From the NCBI GenBank assembly GCA_938022235.1, contig CALIEL010000352.1:1-10723 (forward strand): a stretch of 10,723 nt of DNA, given 5' to 3'. Shown one piece after another: positions 6,091-10,723 of the stretch. The first letter of the stretch is position 1; every line of letters begins with the position of its first letter. The stretch is from Oribacterium parvum. Its GTDB lineage: Bacteria > Bacillota > Clostridia > Lachnospirales > Lachnospiraceae. The translations under genes were made by a program, and so were the position numbers. The notes beneath the pieces were generated by a model. That model had not been told where the DNA came from, did no database searches, and was given only the letters and a program-made list of their open reading frames with translations.

Positions 6091-7623
6091 CTATGCGCCT
6101 AAAATAGACTGTGCAAATTCCTTCATGGACTTCGCAATTAAGGAACGGATTTCTTCTTCAGATACTGCTCCGCCCTGACCCTTTCCGGTATTTTTCTGAA
6201 TCAGGAAGGAAACACCGTCAAAGAGGTTTGTCATACGGCCAAGGAAGAGAGATCCCTTTCCGATAATCATAACTCTCTCCATATCTCCCTTTTCAATGTT
6301 TTCCTTGGCAAATCCCACATAAGGAACACCGGAAGGAATATGACCCTGAGTCGGTGCGTATCCTACTAAGCCCTTCTCCTCACAGAACTTTGCCAAATCA
6401 GCCTTCTCAAGCCATCCCTTCTTAACAGCAAGAGCTGCAATCATCTTATAGTTTGCCATAGGAACATCTCCGGCTCCTGCAGGCTTGGTAATATCCGCAT
6501 TCTGCATCTCAGGAGAGAACTTATCCACATCATTTACGGTAAGTCCTGCCTTCTCCAAAGGATCCGCTACTAAGGAACCGATAACGTTCTGTGGTGCAGC
6601 ACCTGTTCCAACGGTATGTCTACCGATAACATCCAGGTTGATTTCAGCAGAAACACCGTCATTTTCAGAAACTACTACGGAGAAGGAGCCTAAGCAATCC
6701 TCCAGCATGGGGAGCTCTTTCTTTACATGGTCTTTTCCGTTCATGGCAAGCTTAGGCACGCAACCTCCACCGATAACAAGAACGGTATGGAAAGCTCCTG
6801 CCTTTACCAAAGAAGCCGCCTCAATCATAGCGTGGGAAGGTCCTGCACAGAAGCCTCTTGCATCGGAACCGGTAGCATTCTCCAGTCCGGCAATCTCAGC
6901 TACAGCCTTCGCAAAGTTTCCGCCACCTCTCTGGTTTACGTCTCCGCAGGCTTCCTCGGAACAGTCAATAACATATTCAATGGAAAGGGGGTCTACATTG
7001 GAGGACTTTAAGGAGTGAAGAACAGCCAAAACGGAGCTTGCTTTATTCATCAAGTTCTCCAGCATTACTTCTGCGGAAAGGTTTACATCAATATCATGTG
7101 CTCGCTTTACGCACCCTATCAGCTTTCCTTCGTAGAAAAGAGGCTCAGCCTCGTGAGCGTCCACAAATCCCTTAATCACGGAATTCTCTACGCCCTCTTG
7201 TACTCTGGCAAGGATTGCTTCTGTGATTACAGGATCCTTGGCAAGCTCTCCCTTGTTTGCTGCTACGAAGTCCTTATCCAGGTAGAAAACCTCAAAGCAG
7301 TCACAAGCCTGTGCCAAAAGAAGGAACTCATTCTCCGGCATAATCTCTCCAAAATGGCCATAGCGCTTGGCATTTTCTACCTTCTTATCGAAATAGGGGA
7401 ACTCCACCTTGGCAAACTCCTCGGGGGTCTTGTTTCCGATATATACCTGGTTTGGCCAGTAAGCTACACAATCTTCAAAACTACGAACGTGCTTTCCCAT
7501 TTCCTTTAAGAACTCACCATCAGGATTTACCAGTCTTTCCTGCACAATGGTGGAGCCGTGCTGCAACATCAAGCCGGGAGTATATGCCAAACAATATCCG
7601 GAACCTTTAATGACACTATTCAT
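6091..7623 (-). CDS. grdC: Glycine reductase complex component C, subunit beta
   Basis: GrdC is the FabH/ketoacyl-synthase-like partner of GrdD in acetyl transfer from GrdA. The ATG at 7621-7623 (MNSVIKGSGYCLAYTPG, 510 residues) is preferred over the in-frame GTG at 7630-7632, because that GTG is part of the ribosome binding site GAGGTGATC. About 510 residues is the normal family length. The middle of the protein has VIDCSEEACGD (Cys221 and Cys226) and GFCAGPSHAMIEAA (Cys259), the thiolase-type region with candidate nucleophiles, and the C-terminal half has GHIPSGVPYVG. It follows grdA by about 130 bases, with a terminator-like hairpin in between. I find no strong promoter in that gap, so it is probably fed by partial read-through from grdA. 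Confidence 0.95.
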   Translation of the reverse strand: MNSVIKGSGYCLAYTPGLMLQHGSTIVQERLVNPDGEFLKEMGKHVRSFEDCVAYWPNQVYIGNKTPEEFAKVEFPYFDKKVENAKRYGHFGEIMPENEFLLLAQACDCFEVFYLDKDFVAANKGELAKDPVITEAILARVQEGVENSVIKGFVDAHEAEPLFYEGKLIGCVKRAHDIDVNLSAEVMLENLMNKASSVLAVLHSLKSSNVDPLSIEYVIDCSEEACGDVNQRGGGNFAKAVAEIAGLENATGSDARGFCAGPSHAMIEAASLVKAGAFHTVLVIGGGCVPKLAMNGKDHVKKELPMLEDCLGSFSVVVSENDGVSAEINLDVIGRHTVGTGAAPQNVIGSLVADPLEKAGLTVNDVDKFSPEMQNADITKPAGAGDVPMANYKMIAALAVKKGWLEKADLAKFCEEKGLVGYAPTQGHIPSGVPYVGFAKENIEKGDMERVMIIGKGSLFLGRMTNLFDGVSFLIQKNTGKGQGGAVSEEEIRSLIAKSMKEFAQSILGA

Positions 7624-7721
7624 TTTGATCACCTCATATTTTATTGTTAAGTTTTACAAATTTACCAAAGAAAAGATAGTTCTTTTTCTATTTTTAGTAC
7701 TTTTTTTGAAAAGAATTTTGA

Positions 7722-7750
7722 GAAAAAAGGGAGCCCGTAAAAAGCTCCCT
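7722..7750 (-). terminator. Intrinsic terminator / attenuator between grdA and grdC
   Basis: On the minus strand AGGGAGC, a 9-base loop (TTTTTACGG) and GCTCCCT (arms 7744-7750 and 7728-7734) are followed directly by a run of T residues. It begins 5 bases after the grdA stop codon. The stem is only 7 base pairs, so partial termination within the operon is plausible; this would leave more grdA than grdC/grdD message. Confidence 0.8.
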
Positions 7751-7755
7751 CGGTT

Positions 7756-8229
7756 TTAAAGGTACTTGCAATATTCAGAGCGAATACTATTCATTTCGTT
7801 GACAATATCGTCTACATCTAAAACCATTTCCATCATACTAACCTGGTCTTCATAAACAGATTCGTCAAACTCTTCCTTCAACTCTGGTTCACAAACATGA
7901 TATACCGTGAGTCCAAGCTGGACCCCAGTCAATGGGCCGGCAAAAGTAGGATCTCCTGCTGTAACGGTCTCAGCTGCAAGTCCTGCAGCCTCCCCCTCAG
8001 CAGCGCCAAGTACAACAACCAGATTCTCTGGTCCGAACTTATCAGCAAAATCCTTTACTCTCTTTTGATTTTCCAAGTCCATTGCGCCTGCGCTCGTTCA
8101 AACGAAGCACTCGGTGGAAGCAAATACTACTTCTCCGCCGGCGGTCTCTACACAAGCCTGAATAGCAGGTCCTGGTACACCGTCACGGTCACCGATGATG
8201 ATAACTTTTTTACCCTTTAAAATAGCCAT
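7756..8229 (-). CDS. grdA: Glycine reductase complex selenoprotein A (in-frame UGA = selenocysteine)
   Basis: GrdA is the small carrier selenoprotein of glycine, sarcosine and betaine reductases. Its selenol takes the carboxymethyl group from component B, and a selenide-sulfide is left after acetyl transfer to component C. Reading through the UGA at 8098-8100 gives 157 residues, the family length. The start ATG at 8227-8229 has AAAGGAGA upstream and opens MAILKGKKVIIIGDRDG. The redox motif is Cys41-Phe-Val-Sec44 in STECFVU, followed by TSAGAMDLENQ. Read as a normal stop, the UGA would leave a 43-residue stub, and a gene caller would begin a false 108-residue gene at Met50. It lies 69 bases after trxA, and a terminator follows 5 bases after the stop codon. 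A possible extra promoter (TTGACG-17-TATCTT, 8249-8277) would give a start right at the ribosome binding site, so I doubt it. Confidence 0.97.
8098..8100 (-). other. UGA selenocysteine codon of grdA
   Basis: The codon follows TGC TTC GTT (Cys-Phe-Val) and the reading frame stays GrdA-like on both sides, so it is decoded as Sec44. TCGT-TTGA-ACGA is an inverted repeat that would put the UGA in a 4-base loop. Downstream, GCG-CAGG-CGC is only a 3-pair stem, so no convincing SECIS hairpin of the E. coli type is visible for this gene. Confidence 0.95.
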
Positions 8230-8298
8230 CTTTTCTCTCCTTTCTTTAAAGATATGTATCGTAATGACTTTCGTCAAATACGCAAATTAAACGATTGC

Positions 8299-8628
8299 TT
8301 ACTGGTTTAAAGCAACATACTTTTCAACCATCTTCTGGATGGACTCTTCTGTTGCATCATCCTTAACCAGCTCTTCCACCTTCTGTCCATCCTTATAGAT
8401 AGCCATAACGGGAAGTCCTAAAATCTTCTGGCCGATAGCCAATCTTCTAGCCTTTGTAGTATTCAGAGAAGTGAACTTTAACTTACCCTCATACTTGTCA
8501 GCCAAAGAATGTACGAATGGCATAAGTGCAGCACAGGGAACACATCCATCTCCGAAGAAATCTACAAATACATAGCCGGATGCCTTCAGCACTTCCTCTT
8601 CGAAGGTATTCTTATCAACCTCTAACAT
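8299..8628 (-). CDS. trxA: Glycine-reductase-associated thioredoxin with GCVPC active site
   Basis: A 109-residue thioredoxin that, by family, re-reduces oxidised GrdA using electrons from TrxB. The fold markers are VFVDFFGDGCVPC (residues 20-32) with the buried Asp23, the catalytic pair Cys29/Cys32, and the cis-proline at 73 in GLPVMAIYKDG. The usual WCGPC is replaced by GCVPC: the tryptophan is Gly28 and the glycine is Val30. This variant is known from glycine-reducing clostridia and fits a dedicated rather than general thioredoxin. The ATG has a strong AAAGGAGG site 5-6 bases upstream, which overlaps the end of trxB; only 11 bases separate the two genes, so they are one transcript. grdA follows after 69 bases. 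Confidence 0.96.
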   Translation of the reverse strand: MLEVDKNTFEEEVLKASGYVFVDFFGDGCVPCAALMPFVHSLADKYEGKLKFTSLNTTKARRLAIGQKILGLPVMAIYKDGQKVEELVKDDATEESIQKMVEKYVALNQ

Positions 8629-8639
8629 CTTGTCCTCCT

Positions 8640-9587
8640 TTATTTATGTTCGTTAATATATTTCTCTGCCTGGGTGGCTGCAATAGCACCATCCGCAGCA
8701 GCAGTAACCACTTGTCTAAGACTCTTTACACGTACATCTCCAACGGTGAAAACACCGGGAATATTGGTGTGCATATCTTCGTCTGTAGGGATATATCCTC
8801 TGTCATCCATTTCCAGATTGCTTTCCTGGAAAATCTCTGTAGTAGGAATTCTGCCGATAAATCCGAAAATTCCGAACATTCCGTCCTCTTCACTGGCCTC
8901 CAATACCTGCTCTTCTCCGGTAACCACATTCTTCACCTTAATCTTCTGAAGAATATCATCTCCGGACAGCTCTTCTACTACGGTATCCCACATAATATGC
9001 AGCTTCTCATTCTGGAAAGCTCTCTCCTGAATAGACTTTGCCGCTCTCAACTCATGTCTTCTGTGGATAAGAGTAACGGAGCTTGCAAACTTTGTCAAAT
9101 ACATAGCCTCTTCCACCGCAGAGTCTCCACCGCCTACTACAAATACGGGAAGATCCTCGAAGAAGTTGGCATCACAGGTTGCACAGTAGGAAACGCCTTT
9201 TCCTAAGAATTCCTTCTCTCCCTTACATCCGATTGGACGTGGATTAGCTCCTGTGGCAATAATCAGAGTCTTACCCTCGTAGGTCTCCTTGGTACCGATG
9301 AGTCTTTTAACATCTCCGTCCAATTCTACAGCCTTGATGGTATCATGAGCTCTTTCACAGCCAAAACGCTCTGCCTGCTCAGTCATTCTCTTAATCAGAG
9401 AAGGACCGGATTCACCTTCCACAATCTGTCCGGGATAGTTCTCGATAGAATCGGTAATGGCAATCTGTCCGCCATCCTGTCCCTTCTCCACAATCAAGGT
9501 GGAAAGTCTGGCTCTTCCTGCATAAAGACCTGCAGCCAATCCTCCGGGGCCTGCTCCCAGAATAAGCACGTCATAAATCTTGGACAT
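8640..9587 (-). CDS. trxB: Thioredoxin reductase (NADPH, FAD)
   Basis: A 315-residue flavoprotein that reduces the adjacent thioredoxin, supplying electrons for glycine reduction. Visible domains: N-terminal FAD-binding loop GAGPGGLAAG (11-20); the NAD(P)H domain with GGGDSAVEE (152-160) and HRR at 175-177, the basic residues that favour NADPH; the redox-active pair Cys135/Cys138 in CATCDA; and the C-terminal FAD motif TVGDVR (281-286) followed by RQVVTAAADG. Length and motif order are those of the standard low-molecular-weight bacterial enzyme. The ATG has AAAGGAGA upstream. It is the first gene after a terminator and a 200-base promoter region, so it probably starts the trxB-trxA-grdA(-grdC-grdD) transcript. 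A NADH- or ferredoxin-using relative is possible but the HRR motif argues against it. Confidence 0.97.
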   Translation of the reverse strand: MSKIYDVLILGAGPGGLAAGLYAGRARLSTLIVEKGQDGGQIAITDSIENYPGQIVEGESGPSLIKRMTEQAERFGCERAHDTIKAVELDGDVKRLIGTKETYEGKTLIIATGANPRPIGCKGEKEFLGKGVSYCATCDANFFEDLPVFVVGGGDSAVEEAMYLTKFASSVTLIHRRHELRAAKSIQERAFQNEKLHIMWDTVVEELSGDDILQKIKVKNVVTGEEQVLEASEEDGMFGIFGFIGRIPTTEIFQESNLEMDDRGYIPTDEDMHTNIPGVFTVGDVRVKSLRQVVTAAADGAIAATQAEKYINEHK

Positions 9588-9621
9588 GGTTTTTCTCTCC
9601 TTTAGATATTAATAATATATG

Positions 9622-9627
9622 ATTATA
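9622..9627 (-). promoter_or_regulatory. Perfect TATAAT box near trxB (second candidate promoter)
   Basis: TATAAT on the minus strand lies about 35 bases before the trxB ATG, with no good -35 box at 16-18 bases (best is CAAGAT). A small inverted repeat AGAC-TAC-GTCT (9634-9644) sits in the spacer. It could be an activator-dependent promoter or chance in AT-rich DNA. Confidence 0.35.
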
Positions 9628-9672
9628 CAAAACAGACTACGTCTATCTTGTGTGTAGCCGATAGGAATGGTC

Positions 9673-9708
9673 TTTGTTATGATAACAAAAACAGCTTTTC
9701 TTTCTCAA
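9673..9708 (-). promoter_or_regulatory. Candidate trxB operon promoter with palindromic operator over the -10 box
   Basis: On the minus strand TTGAGA (9703-9708), an 18-base spacer and TATCAT (9679-9684); each box differs from consensus at one position. The -10 box lies inside a perfect palindrome, TTTGTTAT-G-ATAACAAA (9673-9689). The layout (8-base arms, one central base, overlapping the promoter) is like that at the transporter promoter, although the sequences differ. The half sites resemble Rex (TTGTTA/TAACAA) but are 3 bases apart rather than 6. Confidence 0.5.
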
Positions 9709-9790
9709 TAGCCTTCTCTCTTTTTAGAGATAAAAAAAGTTCAAAGTATAATAAATAATTGTTATAGTGTTCGGTTTATATTCCTTATAT

Positions 9791-9826
9791 AAAATTTCTT
9801 CAGGGCAGGGTCTCTGCCCTGAAGAA
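9791..9826 (-). terminator. Rho-independent terminator after grdB
   Basis: A 13-base-pair perfect stem (TTCTTCAGGGCAG with CTGCCCTGAAGAA, arms 9796-9808 and 9814-9826, 5-base loop) is followed on the minus strand by ATTTTATAT. It lies about 35 bases after the grdB stop. A smaller hairpin, GTGTTTT-GTA-AAAACAC (9840-9856), sits between the stop codon and the terminator. The T run is imperfect, so some read-through into trxB is possible. Confidence 0.8.
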
Positions 9827-9860
9827 TGAGTATTACACAGTGTTTTTACAAAACACAGGC

Positions 9861-10723
9861 TTACTTGAAAATAGTCTGATCGGAAACTTCTGTGCAAAGA
9901 GCTTTTAAGGACTTCTCTACAATCTTTCTTCTCAGAGCCTTCTCCTCTTCCGGTTTCATAGCCGGATTTCCCAGTGGGTGAGGAATAGCGATTGCCGGAA
10001 CGATACGGTTAGCACCTACTGTCATAGAGATAGGTGTAACTGTACAAATGTGTACTACAGGAATTCCTGTTGCTTCGATACCTTTTACCATTGTTGCACC
10101 GCAACGTGTACAGGTTCCTCACGTGCTGGTAAGAATGACCGCATCTACATGGTCTTTCTTAAGTTTTGCACCGATTTCCTCAGCAAACTTCTTAGCAGAA
10201 GCTACTGCAGTTCCGTTACCTACTGTAGTATAGAAGTAATCGTAAAGCTTTCCGATCTTTCCTTCCTTCTCTAAATCTCTAAGAACGTCAACAGGTAATA
10301 CTCTGTCAGCATCCTGATTTGCATAGCTGGGGTCATATCCGCCGTGAGCAGTCTCATAGGTCTCTGCTGTTAAGTCATTTACACCCTTTAAGCTGTACTC
10401 GCCGTAACGAGTAGCGTTGGAAGACTCAATATGATCCGGATTGCCCTTTGGAACAATACCGCCGGAGGTTACTAAAGCGATGGTAGCCTTAGACATATCC
10501 TTGATAGCGGGCATTGGAGCCACACGGTCAAAGGAAGGCATTGGATACTCTGTGGTAAATTCCTTACCGGAAATCTTAGCCAAAAGCATCTCTACCGCAC
10601 GCTTTGATCCTCTCTTATCCTCGAAGAAGTTTACACGGATTCCCTGTGGGATATATCCCTCTTCCTTGGAGGAACCGATCTTCTCTCCTCTGGCAAGCTT
10701 CAAGCCAAGAGGCGCCATCTTCT
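9861..10723 (-). CDS. grdB: Glycine reductase complex component B, gamma subunit (selenoprotein), C-terminal part
   Basis: The gene enters from the right edge, and reading through the UGA at 10119-10121 gives the last 286 residues. The family is about 436 long, so roughly 150 N-terminal residues are missing. GrdB is the substrate-binding selenoprotein of component B; with the GrdE pyruvoyl subunit it activates glycine and passes a carboxymethyl group to GrdA. Before the Sec are ALVTSGGIVPKGNPDH, HGGYDPSYANQDADRVLPVD and VILTST; after it come GTCTRCGATMVK and VTPISMTVGANRIVPAIA, then PHPLGNPAMKPEEE. The ANRIVPAIAIPHPLG stretch matches glycine-specific GrdB rather than the sarcosine (GrdF) or betaine (GrdH) versions as I remember them. 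grdE is expected just beyond the right edge. A terminator follows, so this part of the locus is probably a separate transcript from trxB onwards. Confidence 0.95.
10093..10121 (-). promoter_or_regulatory. UGA selenocysteine codon of grdB and adjacent SECIS-like hairpin
   Basis: The UGA at 10119-10121 is followed 13 bases later by GUUGC-GGU-GCAAC (10093-10105), a perfect 5-pair stem with a GGU loop. A weaker outer pairing ACC/GGU is possible (10113-10115 with 10087-10089). A hairpin with a GGU-containing loop, starting about 11 bases after UGA, is how the E. coli fdhF element works, and the local sequence is strikingly close to it. Role inferred; no folding was run. Confidence 0.75.

Noticed and set aside
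6485..7018. Long plus-strand reading frame of 177 codons opposite grdC
   Set aside because: It is an antisense shadow of the conserved grdC coding region, with no recognisable domain and no supporting promoter or ribosome binding site.
7756..8082. Independent 108-residue gene beginning at Met50 of GrdA
   Set aside because: It is the C-terminal part of grdA after the selenocysteine UGA and has no ribosome binding site of its own.
8249..8277. Separate grdA promoter TTGACG-17-TATCTT
   Set aside because: The start would fall at the ribosome binding site, leaving almost no leader, and the -10 box is poor; a GAAA-loop hairpin in the same place explains part of the pattern.
8526..9206. Plus-strand reading frame of 226 codons opposite trxA/trxB
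   Set aside because: It is antisense to two clearly identified genes and its protein has no recognisable features.
9861..10091. Independent 76-residue gene after the grdB UGA
   Set aside because: The frame continues GrdB sequence through the UGA, including GTCTRCGAT before the apparent ATG.

Overview
The window is a low-to-mid GC stretch from an anaerobic Firmicute, most likely a Clostridia/Lachnospiraceae-type amino-acid fermenter. Three things point there. It carries a Stickland-type glycine reductase (grd) locus with two in-frame UGA selenocysteine codons. The Shine-Dalgarno sites are strong AGGAGG types and the promoters have TATAAT boxes. A secreted protein carries the N-terminal aromatic/glycine cell-wall-binding repeats common in Lachnospiraceae. 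The genus cannot be fixed from sequence alone. Every gene I can support is on the minus strand, so transcription runs from high to low coordinates.

Right half (10723 to 4919), the glycine reductase locus: 3' part of grdB (selenoprotein, cut by the window edge) - terminator - promoter region - trxB - trxA - grdA (selenoprotein) - terminator/attenuator - grdC - grdD. TrxB passes NADPH electrons to an unusual thioredoxin (GCVPC active site), which re-reduces GrdA. GrdB (with GrdE, presumably just outside the window) takes glycine and loads a carboxymethyl group onto the GrdA selenocysteine. GrdC/GrdD turn the resulting acetyl thioester into acetyl phosphate for ATP synthesis.

Middle (4918 to 3291): a 500-base gene-free stretch holds a more GC-rich, hairpin-rich segment, a Rex-like palindrome and a near-consensus promoter whose -35 box lies inside a 17-base perfect palindrome. 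That promoter drives a YkvI-family membrane transporter, a reasonable candidate for glycine or related substrate import, ended by a strong terminator.

Left half (3055 to 1): a secreted glycosidase-like protein with cell-wall-binding repeats and its own terminator; an iron-containing alcohol dehydrogenase (YqhD/BdhA type) with its own promoter and a hairpin-containing leader; a roughly 14-base tandem repeat array beginning at the alcohol dehydrogenase stop codon; and the first 36 codons of a flavodoxin/NADPH-dependent FMN reductase family gene that runs off the left edge.

The core pathway is known. The less explained items are the structured gene-free region at 4700-4912, the tandem repeat array, the two promoter-embedded palindromes and the uncharacterised secreted glycosidase-like protein.
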